From Blasia pusilla (taxonomy: Eukaryota > Marchantiophyta > Marchantiopsida > Blasiales), in the NCBI GenBank assembly GCA_050084515.1, contig CM114274.1, forward strand, positions 12,400,001 to 12,464,000: a stretch of 64,000 nt of DNA, in the 5' to 3' direction. The position numbers and the translations under genes were made by a program. Below are positions 50,761-62,028 of the stretch, one piece after another; positions within the stretch are counted from its first letter, which is position 1, and each line of letters opens with the position of its first letter. The notes beneath the pieces are model-generated. The model did not search any database and was not told where the DNA came from. It saw only the letters and a program-made list of their open reading frames with translations.

Positions 50761-51890
50761 CTTGTTTTCTGAGGTGCTTAGGACTCCATCCATGGTTCCT
50801 ACGCAGCCTATTGAGCCTACACTGGGGATTGAGGCATCTATATCGCGTGTAGTAGACAAGGATGTAGCATCCAGCGCAGTATTGCCGATGGCAACTTCAG
50901 TGTTGGGATCCCCATTGTTTTCAGCCACGTTGTGTGAACGTGGGAGTGTTACTGCTACACGTGCTAAGGTGGATGAGGGGGTTGCGGTGGAGCGACCCTC
51001 TATGTCAAGTGTAGCATTGAGTACCAATGCTACTTGGCAGGCAGCAGCGGCGAAGATTGATGCATTACCAGCCCGGCCAGCCATTGATCGTGAGAGGCTT
51101 ACACCTGGTGTCTGTATGTTGGACAACCGGAGTGGGATATTCCGATTGGTGAGTCCTACATGACAGGTGTATAGACCTGACTGAGTCTTGTTAGACTTTG
51201 GTGCCCAACCTTTGATGTTGGGAAAGGCGGCATGTATTGGTTTGGGTATTTGGAGGTCAGAGCTTGAGCCTTGCCCATTCCAGATTCAAACATCACTTGG
51301 AGTAGCCAATGATAGGTCTCAATTCATGACATGGGAGAAGTTGTCTATACAGTTGAGACCAGACCATGCAACTGATAGCTCCTGGTTGGGAGTACCTGCA
51401 GTGGTCACATCAGCCGAGTCGTATGATGTACTAGTTGGAGGAACAGTATTGTACCCGATGGGTTTTCAGATGGACTACTAGACTGAGACAACGTCTTTAA
51501 AGACCTGGTTGGCAGTCGAGGGATGGATGTGTGAGCCAGATTCCAGTGACATTTATTTATGGGGCTCGACTAGGAGGGTCTTCCCCAACAGTGTTAGCAT
51601 CTATGGCTGGTTTTAGTGGAGTAGTCACTTGGCCAAGAGACTTTTTGGAGTGTAACCTTTCTACTATGGATTCTCCTGTGCATGAGGAGGTAGAGGAGGT
51701 CCCTAGTTTTGCAAGAGTGGTATCCTCATTATTGGATGTGCCACTTTGGAGTTCAGGCGGTGCACTACGGCAGGAGGCTGATCGCCTAGTGCAAGAGGCT
51801 TGGTGTGAGGCTGTTATACCTCACGAGGAAGAGGAGGCCCCACGACGGACTCCTACTTGTGGTCATGTTGGGTTATCCCTTTTGGATACT
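50761..51890 (+). pseudogene. Aspartic protease region (copy C)
   Basis: Prodomain-like sequence (RPAIDRERLTPGVCMLDNRS) leads to the active site at about 51190-51210, which reads LDFGAQPLMLGKA: Ser of the Asp-Ser-Gly triad is Phe, a single-base change. Stops at 51161-51163 and 51182-51184 flank the site. The downstream YDVLVGGTVLYPMGFQMDY block and the acidic tail with HEEVEEVPSF match copy A. Confidence 0.78.
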
Positions 51891-52920
51891 ACACCCATTT
51901 TATGGCAGTATCCGCCGGAGGGCATTTGTGTGTTAGATCTCTTTGGTGGGATTAGCACTAGTTTGGCTGTAGTGTTGTAGGCTTGTATTCCTGTGTGGAG
52001 ATACGTGCATGTGGAGCGAGATGAGATGGCCCAGTGAGTCTCATCCCGACATATTGGTCAGTAGATGCAGAGATTTCCTGAGTTGTTGCCGCCATCAGCT
52101 ATTCGTGGGTACCAGCGTGCTTTGCCATCACACATTGCATTGTTGGGAGTGCAGGACCTTGAGAGGGTTGGTCGTGTGGATTTTGTGATTGTTGGATGGC
52201 CATGTCACGGTCATACACGTGTTGGTCGTGGTGGGGGATTACACGACCCTAGGTCTCGATTATTTTGGGAGATGTTACTGGTGTTACGACATCTTCAGGT
52301 TCATCAAGCACGTGCTCCTGCTTACATTCTGGAGAATGTTCCATTGTTGGGTGACACTCAGACCCGGATGATGGCGATTGTTCATGAGGTACGGTCTTGG
52401 ATTGGACCAGCGGTGTTGTTGGATGCAGCGCGAGTTGACTCGCGTGCACATCGTCCACGCTTGTGGTGAACAAACTTGTTGCCTAGGAAGGTTCTACGTT
52501 GAGCATATGATGCAGTGCAACGGGATCCTTGCCTTACAGTGGATAGTATCTTGGATACTGGGCGACTTTCTCAAGTAGTGAGGGGTATTGATCGGTCACC
52601 CATGGTAGTGGTGAACCATATGGGCCTGTCTAGGATGGCACTACCCACATTTGTGAGTTTTCCCCCGTCACATGCCTACAGGGAAGATGGTCTCGCGCTT
52701 GTACGAGATTCTCATGTGCGACAGTTGGTGGAGCCTAACGTTGATGACAGAGAGCGTGCGATGGGATTTGCTACTGGTGAGACAGCGGTTGCTTCCATTT
52801 TTGAGGCTTCACGACGTTATATGTTGGGTCAGGCCATGGACCTGAATTGTTTGACCTCGATTTTGAGTGTTAGTATGCCCGAGCAACGTCGACTTCGGAC
52901 TATGTCTGTGGTCTTCCACC
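51890..52920 (+). pseudogene. Retrotransposon-encoded DNMT3-like cytosine-5 DNA methyltransferase (copy C)
   Basis: The clearest methyltransferase copy. Motif I VLDLFGGISTSL at about 51930; motif IV IVGWPCHGHTR at 52185 (catalytic Cys present, PCQ changed to PCH); SRLFWEMLLVLRHLQ; motif VI AYILENVPLLGD at 52320 (Glu present); then VLLDAARVDSRAHRPRLW (motif VIII), which strongly resembles the DNMT3 block ending AHRARYFWGNL. Near the end, DDRERAMGFATGETAV and EASRRYMLGQAMDLNCLT correspond to motifs IX and X. Length about 320 residues, as in DNMT3 catalytic domains. Known function of the family: transfer of methyl from SAM to cytosine C5. It follows the protease and precedes the RT. Four or more stops (51978, 52035, 52062, 52467) inactivate it. 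Confidence 0.88.
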
Positions 52921-53149
52921 CCTTGTGATGAGCTCGATGGCTACAGGGACGGTAGAGGCATCACCTGGGAGCAAGGAGAGTAGTATTTTGCATCCTTGGA
53001 GTAAATGGGATGTAATGGCTGGGCATGTGGAGTTGGTTGCTCATGTTGGTGGAGGAGTTATTTGCTCAGATGATTGTGTAGCTAAGGATGTGGCCATCTT
53101 GTGAGGGGGTTGCGTACTAGCCAATGGCGTCATCCTCTCCCTCTAGTGT

Positions 53150-54610
53150 GCCAATGGAGGAGACTTGGGAGCCATTACTTGGGCCCAAGCTTACGGGAGA
53201 TGAGAAACGATGCTTGACATAGTTCCTACGTCCTTATAGGAGTTGTTTTTCCTTTAGCATGAAGGAGTTGGGTGCTTTGGTTGGACCCGATGTACGGATT
53301 GATTTTGGCTAGTGATTTGCCAATCTTCCGTTGTCCCTACCGATATAGTGATATGGAGAGGGATCTGATTCAGAGTAGGACGTTGGACCTTTTGGAGGCT
53401 GGATCAGTGGAGTTTTTGCCACTATCAAGCCACTATCAAGCTTGCTAAAAAGGATGTGCATGGCAACTACACGGAGAGGCGGATGTGTGGAGATTACCGT
53501 CCTATCAATCGGTAGACCAAGGCCGATAGGCATGCCATGCCTACACTTGAGGAGATATTTGATGAGGTGGGATAGGCAAAGATTTTCAGTACTTTGGATC
53601 TTCGGGCAGAATACCATCAATTACCGATTCGAGAGAGTGACAAGGCCAAGACAACATTTTGGGGTGTCAACTCTCATGGCAAGGATTTTTTGGATCGGTG
53701 GAAATTCTTACCCTTTGGGTTGAAGAATGCACCTGCCGAGTTTCAGAGAGTGATGGACACGATCCTAGTAGGGTTGGATTTTGTTCGGTGTTACATTGAT
53801 GATATCTTGGTGTTCAGTAATACGGTGGAGGAGCATCACATACATTTGCAGATTATGTTTGAGTGGTTGAAAGCTCATGGTCTACGTTTGCATCCAGGAA
53901 AGTGTAAGTTCTTCCATGAGGATGTTGAGTACTTGGGTCATGTGATCTATCCGAGTGGTTTGGAAGTTCAGCAAGCAAAGGTGGAGGCTATTGCACTTAT
54001 TCCTCATCTAGTAGATGTGAGTAGAGTTCGGGCATTCATGGGATTGGCAAACTACTATCGGAGGTATGTGAAGGGATTTATTGCTATGGCAAAGCCTTTG
54101 AACCAATTGCTGAAATCAGATCAGGAGTGGCACTGGGGAGATGATCAAGAGAGAGATTTTGTGGAGCTCAAGGCCTAGTTGGTGGCCACGCCTATCTTGA
54201 GGAGACCTATCAAAGGGCGCCCATTTCAGTTACACACTGATTGGAGTATGTTGGGACTTGGAGCGGTGTTGACACAACATGATGATGAGCACATGGAGTT
54301 TGTGGTGGCCTATGCAAGTCGTTCGAATAATGTAGCGGAGTCGCGCTATAGTTCATATGAGGGAGAGTGCTTGGCAGTAGTATGAGCTGTTGCACAATTT
54401 AGGTGGTACTTGTTTGGCACACAATTTACCCTTGTTACTGATCACTAACCGCTCAAGTGGTTGATGGAGTCTGACAAGCTTACATGGAAGCTTGCACGGT
54501 GGGCTCTTATCTTACAGGAATTTGACTTCCGGGCGGTACATAGACCTGGAGTTGCCAACCTTGATGCTGATGGGTTGAGTAGGAACCCATGTTCTAGCCA
54601 AGAGGATGCA
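53150..54610 (+). pseudogene. Reverse transcriptase and RNase H (copy C)
   Basis: RT: LDLRAEYHQLPIRESDKAKT, FGLKNAPAEFQRVMD, the catalytic YIDD at 53792-53803, LHPGKCKFFHEDVEYLGHV and RAFMGLANYYRRYVKGF. RNase H: LHTDWSMLGLGAVLT, YSSYEGECLAVV, DH-PLKWLMESDKL and VANLDADGLSRNPC, giving the four acidic positions. TAG at 54176 and TGA at 54383 correspond to CAG and TGG in copy A. The N-terminal RT fingers near 53320-53460 are frameshifted. Confidence 0.87.
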
Positions 54611-56230
54611 ACTGGGGCTAGATGGCATGGCGAGGTTGATGAGGAGATGCTGCCAGGTTGGCATGCATCTGCCTTTTTATGTGGGTTAGGGGTGGACTCT
54701 AGTATGGAGGACCACATAACATCTTACTCTAGTCAGAGGGTAGATGGCCAGCCTTCACATCCTAAGGTTGGAGATGGTGGTACGGATCAGCTTGATATTC
54801 ATGATGATGCGTTGGTGTTGGAGTTCCTACAGACGACTAGGGTGCCATGCATAGTGAGTGCCAAGGAGCGAGACCGTGTTCTTCAACGTGCTAAGAGGTA
54901 TCGATTGGAGGGAACACATATTCTCTGTATGTGGGAGGATGGTAGAGTACGAGTAGTGCCGCATTTGGCTCAGAGAGGCGCGATTGCGACATGCCCATGA
55001 GGAGTTGGGACATTTTGGGATAAAGCGCACGTATAGCTTACTCCTTGGTCAAGATTGGTGGCGTGGCATGCGGTTTCAGTGCAGCGATTGGTGTCACGTT
55101 GTATGGTTTGTGACCGGGTGAGGACATCATTTAATGCCCCTACACCACAGTTACACCCCTTGCCTATTATGGGGTTGGATTACCCTTGGAGTGTGGACTT
55201 TGCGGGACCGTTACCGTTGACTGTACAACATCATCGATATGTGTTGGTGATGGTGGAGCACTTCTCCAAGTGGATTGAGTTGGTGGCATTACCTGACAAG
55301 GCAAGTGAGGGAACGGCGTATGCGTTTCTTGATAGAGTGCTTAGTCATTTGGTGCACCAGCTGAGGTGCTGACCAACCAGGGTACAGAGTTTTAGGATGA
55401 GTTTTAGGTCTTGTGTGACAAGGCGTTGATTGATCATCGGACCACGTCTCGAGATCATCCAGAGGCAGAAGGTTTGGTTGAGCGTGTGGTTCAGATGGTG
55501 AAGAGGGCATTACGCAAGTATGGCCTACAGAAGGGGCATCTTGGAGAGTGGGATATTCAGTTGCCATGGTTAGCCATGGGGTATAGGTTCAGTCGCCAAG
55601 CATCCTTGGCTTCCTTCTCACCTTATTTTCTGTTATACAGCCAATCCAGACTTGCCAGCAGCAATTCGTCGGGAGTCTAGTGAGGTGGTGAACCTTGATG
55701 ACCTAGAGATGTGGATGAGAGTGTGTTCTCAACGGGCACAGCTCTTCTGGAGAGTTATGCCAACAGCCTTTGAGAATCTTGCCATTGCTCAACATAGGGA
55801 TACGTTGCGGTATGCAACCATTTGGGGTGGAGGTTATCGACCATCGATTTGTAGGTTCCATGTGGGGGACTATGTCTATTTGGAGCAGATTGCACCGACA
55901 ACGTTGGATGTGACGGCAAGCCGTACTATTTTACAAGTGCGCGAGGTGTTAGCTTCTGGAGTTCTCATGTTGGAGGATCGTAATGGAGTTGTTTGGAAGG
56001 ACCATGTGCATAATTGTGCGCCATGTCATCTTCCAAATGTGGATGGTACTTTTGACCCAAGCTTAGCCATGATATGTGTTAGCTTGAGGTGCATGTTGTG
56101 TGGATCTACTGGTAACGCAGCCCGTATGTTGGGGTGTGATCAGTGTTCTAGGGGTTAGCACATGATGTGTTTGACTCCACGTATGGATGTTGTTCCTACT
56201 GGAAGGTGGGTTTTTCCTGGATGTACTTAA
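54611..56230 (+). pseudogene. Integrase with C-terminal PHD finger (copy C)
   Basis: Linker and zinc-binding N-terminus (frameshifted near 54980-55080, ending MVCDRVRTSFNAPTP). Core Asp 1 in SVDFAGPLPLT, Asp 2 changed to Asn (LTNQGTEF), Glu 3 in the DHPEAEGL block. A barrel with YLEQIAPTTLDVTASRTI follows. The PHD finger at 56088-56230 has CMLC, CDQC, a TAG replacing Trp before the His, MMC, then W-V-F-P-G-C: as in copy A the seventh zinc ligand is Phe. Confidence 0.85.
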
Positions 56231-56399
56231 GAGAGGTAGATTACTTGATCTTCTTATGATATGGATTACAGATATGCGACTAACAATGGGGCAACCTAGC
56301 ACCTGGCCTTCTGATTCGTACACCCACGAAGGTGTATAGCATGTGGTAGATGTATAGGGCTATCTAGGAGTTAGAGGGACCTAACCCCCAGTTAAGGGG

Positions 56400-56651
56400 G
56401 GGCGAGTTGTGGTACACTTGTGTTTGTGGATGCTCTCGTCTATGTTATGTATGTATGTGAGTATGGTATGTCAGCGATGTATATTATATGACGATGGGGA
56501 TTCGCACGACAACTGTCATGACCATACAGATTATGTCGTAGAGTATAGTGTGCTAGTAGAGGCCATACCTTATGTAGGGCCGTAGTGTCTAGGTGGAGAT
56601 GGGGTTTCATACATGGGGTTGGAGGTTACTCCGTTGAGGGTGGCTTTTCCA
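56400..56651 (+). repeat. S segment and truncated 3' LTR of copy C
   Basis: A G-run (AAGGGGGGGCGAGT) precedes the S segment, which starts TGTGGTACACTTG and ends CGCACGACAAC. The LTR start TGTCATGACC follows at 56514 and matches the 5' LTR to 56651, where copy E's LTR begins. Confidence 0.7.
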
Positions 56652-56659
56652 GTTTTTGT

Positions 56660-57301
56660 GAGCATACACATTGTTGCACAACATACATCGATGTCATCGA
56701 ACACACACACAAACACACACGATCCCATGCTCACTCATGGCATCCATACACAGAGGCGAGAAGTACCAAAATATCTCCAATTTGTAAAGTAAGATCCAAT
56801 CTCTCTCTACACCATCTCACACCATAGCTCTCAAAAGTGTGCACTCTCTCTCATGTCAAACCAAACCCACTCTCCTAATGAGAGGCTTGGGTTATACTCA
56901 CAAGGCAAGGGACCATAGTTCCGCCGCCTCATGCCAAGAGGTTCAACAAAGAGAGAATGAGCTCTCAAGCTCTCTCTCCTTGAGGTATACCCCTCCCCTC
57001 TCCCAAGCTCTCACCATGGTAACCTATGCTCCCAAGTCACCTCCTTGGCTCTTGACCTCCCTGATGTAGGAGGTCAAGGGCCACTTACCAAAAATAGAAA
57101 GTCAACCATCCCCAACATGGAAACTTACCCGAAATAGTAAGTTTCTCTATATGGCTCCAAATGAGCCGAAACGAAGGGAAAACCTGCTCTCTCAGGTTTC
57201 CTGGGGCCTCAGCTGGTCATTCTTGACCTCATGGGCCTGTCCTCCACTACTCGTGAAGACGCTATGCTAGATCCCACCGATCTATCCTAACAGTCGTGAT
57301 A
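56660..57301 (-). repeat. 3' LTR of copy E (family 2)
   Basis: Read on the minus strand it begins near TATCACGACTGTTAGGATAG and contains the tracts shared with the LTRs at 10682-11600 and 18365. It ends in a second S segment (TGGAGATATTTTGGTACTTC...) that abuts copy C's LTR. Confidence 0.7.
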
Positions 57302-57311
57302 GCTGACGTGC

Positions 57312-57438
57312 GCATACATATCGCTACACAACATACATCGCTGTCATCGAAGACACACACAAACACACACGATCCCATGCTAACTCATGACATCCATACA
57401 CAGAGGTGAGAAGTACCAAAATATCTCCAATCGCCCCC
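57312..57438 (-). repeat. S segment before the 3' LTR (copy E)
   Basis: Read on the minus strand: after the polypurine-like CTAGGGGGGCGAT it starts TGGAGATATTTTGG and ends ATGCGCACGTCA, just before the LTR core. It is repeated at the far end of the LTR. Confidence 0.6.
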
Positions 57439-57617
57439 CTAGCTGGTGGTTAGGTCCCTCTAACTCCAGATAGCCATCTATCCCTACCTATCACGACATA
57501 CATCTCTAGGACGCTAAGAGCAGAAAGACCCAGTGCTCATGTGGCCCCATCATTAGTCGCCTTCCTATCATCCATATGACAAAAAAAGTTGGAATTGAAA
57601 CCTACCTAGTATCTCCT

Positions 57618-59174
57618 CTATGTACATGTGGGACACATCCATTGTCCCCAAGGAACCCTAGTGAGAGGTGGCGTCAGACATGCCATATGCCAACCTCTCG
57701 AACATCCATCACAGACTAGCATCGTGGCCGCACCACGGGCAGAACCACACAACATACAACGCAAGCCTGTAGGAACTACTGTACCATCAATGTTAGGAAG
57801 GTGACATGGTGCACAATTACGCACATGGTCCTTCCATACCATACCATCGCGTCCCTCCAGCAAGAGAACACTAGATGGAAAAACGTCACGCACTCTCAGG
57901 ATAGTGCGCCCTAGAGTCACATCCAACGTCATCGGTGCCGTCTGTTGCAAGTAGACATAATCTCCCTGATGAAACCTCCGGATAGTTGGTCGATAACCAC
58001 CACCTGGAATAGTCGCATACCTCAACATATCTCGATGTTGCGCAATAGCCAAGTTCTTGAACGCCATGGGCATCACTCTCCGAAACAACTCAGCCCTCTG
58101 AGAACATGCTTGCACCCATACATGTGGGTCATCAAGGTCCAACACCTCACCAGCATCTTGACGAATGGCCGTAGGTAAATCTGGCTCTCGGCCATAAAGT
58201 AGCAAGTACGGTGAAAAAGACGCTAAGGATGTCTGCCTGCTGAATCTGTATCCCATCGCCAACCATGGCAACTGGAGGTCCCAATCTCCTAGGTGCCCTC
58301 TTTGCAAGCCATACTTGGGTAAACCCCTCTTCATCGTCTGCACAACTCTCTCCGCTAATGCATCCACCTCAGGATGATCTCGTGAAGTCGTGCGGTGGTC
58401 GATCAGCGCCTGATCACACAAGGCCTGGAACTCACCGCGAAACTCGGTACCCTGGTCTGTCAATATCTCAGCCGGTGTGCCATAATGACTCAGCACTCTA
58501 TCAAGGAAAGCATAAGGTACTCCCTCACTCCCTTTGTCAGGCAATGCAACCAACTCGATCCACTTCGAGAAATGCTCGACCATCACCAACACATAACGAC
58601 TGTGACGCTCCGTCAAAGGCAAAGGTCCTGCAAAATCCAAACTTCATCTTTATCCTAAGCCCATGATCAGTAATGGATGCAACTGTGGAGTTGGAGCATT
58701 GAATGATGCTTGGACCCGATCACACACCATGCATCAGGCAACAAACTGCTGAATGTAAGTCTGCATGCCTCGCCACCAATACTGAATCTCGAGCAAGTTG
58801 TACGTCCGCTTCACCCCAAAGTGACCCAACTCCTCGTGGGCATGCTGCACTAGTCGTGCTCTCTACAAAGGATGTGGCACTACGCGTACTCTGCCATCCT
58901 CCCAAACCCTCAAAACATGTGTCCCCTCCCAACGAAACCGTCTGGCCCGCTTTAGGATCCGATCCCGCTCTCTAGCATCCAGGGTGCTCGCAACGCTGCC
59001 AGTACGAAGGTACTCCAAGACTACTCCATCATCATGAATATCTCTGCCACTTGTCGTCTCCTCACTGGCCTCGGGATCCAAGGACTCTTCGCTAGACCTC
59101 GCCATCGAAGTCTCCACACTCTGGCTCTCCATAGCCAACATCCCTAAATAGGCTGACGTGTGCCATCGTGGCAC
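57618..59174 (-). CDS. Integrase fused to a PHD finger (copy E)
   Basis: 58640-57618 is one 340-codon frame. It holds MDFAGPLPLTERHSRYVLVM (Asp 1), AEILTDQGTEFRGEF (Asp 2), DHPEVDALAERVV (Glu 3), the barrel (GDYVYLQQTAPMTLDVT, VWKDHVRNCAPCHLPN) and a canonical C4HC3 PHD finger at 57621-57764 (CMLC, CDGC, GWHMAC, W-M-C-P-T-C). All eight zinc ligands are present. Upstream, 58641-59174 carries the linker and HHCC zinc domain, separated by two stops just before the core. Family roles: integrase joins element DNA to host DNA; PHD fingers usually read the histone H3 tail, so targeting by chromatin state is a reasonable inference. Confidence 0.88.
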
Positions 59175-59219
59175 CGACTCCTCATCACTCTCTCCATGCC
59201 ATCGAGCTCTAGTCGCATC

Positions 59220-60675
59220 TCACTGACTCGGGCATGGGTTACGACTCAACCCATGCGCATCCTGGTTGAGCATCCTAGGTCTATGTACCACCTGAAAATC
59301 ATACTCCTGTAACAACAGAGCCCATCTCGCAAGCTTCCTTGTAAGCTTGTCTGACTCCATCAACCACTTTAGTGGTTGATGATCAGTGATGATGGTAAAA
59401 AGGTTGCCGAATAAGTAACACCTGAAATGCGGGACAACCCACACCGCAGCCAAGCACTCACCCTCATACGAGCTGTACTTTGCCTCTGCAGCGTTGTTCG
59501 AGCAGCTAGCGTAAGCCACCACAAATTCTCTACCGTCATCATCATGTTGGGTTAGCACCGCTCCAAACACCAACATGCTCCAATCTGTGTGCAAGTGGAA
59601 AGGACGCCCCCTGATCAGTCTCCTCAAGATGGGTGCAAACGTCAACTTTTCCTTGAGCAACTGAAATGCTCGTTCCTGCTCATCTACCCAGTGCCACTCG
59701 TGATCCACCTTGGTTAGCACGGTCAGCGGCTTTGCAATCAAACTGAATCTCTCGACGTTTCGCCGATAGAAGCTCGCCAATCCCATGAATGCGCGAACAC
59801 GGCTCACATCTGTAGGACGTGGAATGCGTGAGATAGCCTCTACCTTCGTCTGCTGAACACCAAGGCTCCCTGGGTATATCGTATGACCCAAGTACTCAAT
59901 CTGGTCATAGAAGAACTTGCACTTGCCTGGATGTAGCTTCAGCCCATGTAATTGCAATCGTCAAAACACCTCCTCTAGATGCCGCTCATGCTCCTCAACC
60001 GTGGCGCTAAAGACTACGATGTCATCAATATAACACCTAGCAAAATCCAGACAAGCCAAGATTCTATCCATGACCCTCTAAAACTCAGCCAGAGCATTCT
60101 TTAACCCAAATGGTAAGAACCACCATTTGGTACAAAAAATCCTTCCCGTGAGGATCGATGCCCCAAAATGCCGTCTTCTGCCTGTCCTCCAATCTGATAG
60201 GCAGGTGATGGTATCCAGCTCGCAAATCCAATGAACTGAAAACCTTTGCGTGACCAATCGCATCAAAGATCTCCTCAGGGGTGGGCATGGCATACCTATC
60301 AGACTTTGTCTGCCGATTGATAGGTCGGTAATCCCCACACATCCGCCTATTCGTCTAGTTGCTATGCACATCCTTCTTGGCGGGCATGACAATGGCAGAT
60401 GCATACTCCCCATGGGACATCTCCACTAGTCCTGCTCCGACCAAGTCCTGGCTCCTACTCTGAATTAGAGTCCTCTCCATATCACTGTACGTGTAGGGTC
60501 GTCGGAAGATCGGCGTATCACTCGAAAACTCAATGCGGATCCCCGGTCCCTTCAGCGTACCCAAATCCTCCATGCTAAACGCAAAGCAGCTCCTATAACT
60601 CCTGAGGAACTGATGTATTCGGCGCCGCTCTCCTCCTGTCAACTTAGGGCCCATATCTGGCTCCCGGGTCTCCAT
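59220..60675 (-). pseudogene. Reverse transcriptase and RNase H (copy E)
   Basis: From 60675: RT leader and fingers (RIEFSSDTPIFRRPYTYSDM, MCGDYRPINRQTKSDRYAMP, FSSLDLRAGYHHLPIRLED), frameshifted near 60130. The palm then has the YIDD box at about 60020-60031, a TGA at 59958-59960 (CGA in copy D), and an open 245-codon frame 59957-59220. That frame carries LHPGKCKFFYDQIEYLGHT, the RT connection and RNase H (HTDWSMLVFGAVLT, YSSYEGECLAAVW, TDHQPLKWLMESDKL, NQDAHGLSRNPC; the last catalytic block reads DAH instead of DAD). Confidence 0.86.
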
Positions 60676-60909
60676 CGTGACTACGGTAGGACTCTCCGGC
60701 GCGGGTATTCGTGGTTGCTATGGTGCAACCTCGTCTCGAACAACAACACTCGGCCGCTCTCCTCCAACCAACTGTAAACTCTGATCTCCTCCACGTGCAG
60801 TGCCCGAAACCACGCTCGATGTTGTGGCTATCATCTCCTAGCGTACCTGCTAAACATCCCAAGAAGTCCAAGGGTGTCTCTCTCGATCTCCCCTGGTGCG
60901 TAGATCTCC

Positions 60910-61990
60910 TCAAGTCTTGCCCCCAGCCACTGCCTCTACCGTCTCGGTAGGCATGGGGCTCACCAACGCAACCCCTGTGACATGTCGCGATCTCATACGA
61001 CGCTGCTCAGCCACTCCCAAGCTGATGATCCATGTCAAGCAGTTCAGGTCCATCGCCTGACCCAAGACATGGCGTCGTGATGCCTCTGACATTGACGGTA
61101 TTGCCGTCACTCTTGTGGGAAATCCCAAGCGCTTTCTCTCTCTCGTCGGCGTTGGGCTCCACCAACCGCTAAACCTGGTCATCCCAAATCAAGCCAGGAC
61201 CGGCCTCCTTGTATGCATAGGAAGCGGGAAAACTCACAAACGTGGGTAAGGCTGCCCGCGGCCTGCCTACCCTCTTGACCACAGTCAACGGAGGTCGATC
61301 ATTGTGCCTCACTGCCTGTGATCAACGACCTGGATCTAGAATGGAATCCACTAAAAAATGGGAGGGGCGCTCCACTCTCACATACGCCCTCCATAACACC
61401 ACATGGGGCACCAAGTTGGTCCACCATAGACGCGGGCGATGGGCTCTAGAACCTACACTCGCCACATCCAAAAACACGGGTGGGCCGATCCAGGCACATA
61501 CCTGATGAGCACTCGTCACCACCCGTGACCTGGAGTCTCCTAAGATCGGTACATTCTTCAAAATATAGGCTCGAGAACGAGACTAGTGCTCCTGCAACTG
61601 CCGTAAGACCCTCAACATCTCCCAAAACAACCTGGACCCAGTGTCAACCAACCCGCTGCCTCGTCCAACACTCGATTGGCCCTGACATGGCTAACCGGCA
61701 ATGACCAAATCAATGGTCCCTACCCGCTCTAAGTCCTGCGCCCCCAACAACAAAATATCCCTCGGTAGGGAACTCTGATACCCCTGCACTGCGGATGCAG
61801 ACAATAAGTCGGGAAAACGTAGGCATAACTGCGCCACATGTTGTAGTGAGACGCGCCTTGCAACATCATCACTCTCCATATACAGTACTGGCCAGACTCG
61901 CACTCGCTGCAAAAAGCTAACTAACCCGGTGCTAATCCCTCCAAAGAGATCTAACACTCGAATACCCTCCTCCGGGGTACACCACACAGT
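60910..61990 (-). pseudogene. Retrotransposon-encoded DNMT3-like DNA methyltransferase (copy E)
   Basis: Motif I RVLDLFGGISTGLVSFLQ at about 61926-61970, motif II MESDDVARRVSLQH, motif IV as a stop then PCQG near 61680-61693 (TGG to TAG before an intact Pro-Cys-Gln), SRLFWEMLRVLRQLQ, motif VI YILKNVPILGD (catalytic Glu replaced by Lys) near 61550, motif VIII SRAHRPRLWWTNLVPH near 61400-61440. Motifs IX/X are in 60910-61182 (RERKRLGFPTRVTAI, EASRRHVLGQAMDLNCLT). Together with copy C this gives a full motif set, though no single copy is intact. It lies between protease and RT. Confidence 0.87.
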
Positions 61991-62028
61991 GGGTGTGGTA
62001 TCCAAGGGTGTCATCGTAGCACTCTCTG

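Larger units (their letters stand above)
47265..56651 (+). mobile_element. Ty3/Gypsy retrotransposon copy C (family 1) with DNA methyltransferase and PHD finger
   Basis: The most complete copy: 5' LTR start, leader, gag, coiled coil, protease, methyltransferase, RT, RNase H, integrase, PHD finger, 3' UTR, S segment and the first 138 bp of the 3' LTR. The LTR part shared by both ends is 47265-47402 and 56514-56651; the rest of the 3' LTR is cut off by copy E's LTR. Stops and small frameshifts break every large frame, so it is inactive. The RT-RNase H-integrase order is Ty3/Gypsy. Confidence 0.9.

Noticed and set aside
51890-52920. Methyltransferase as a host CMT/DRM/MET gene next to a transposon
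   Set aside because: The same domain occupies the same slot between protease and RT in several copies on both strands, so it belongs to the element.
47265-56651. Caulimovirid (pararetrovirus) integration instead of a retrotransposon
   Set aside because: An integrase with DDE core and LTR ends is present, and no movement-protein block was seen.
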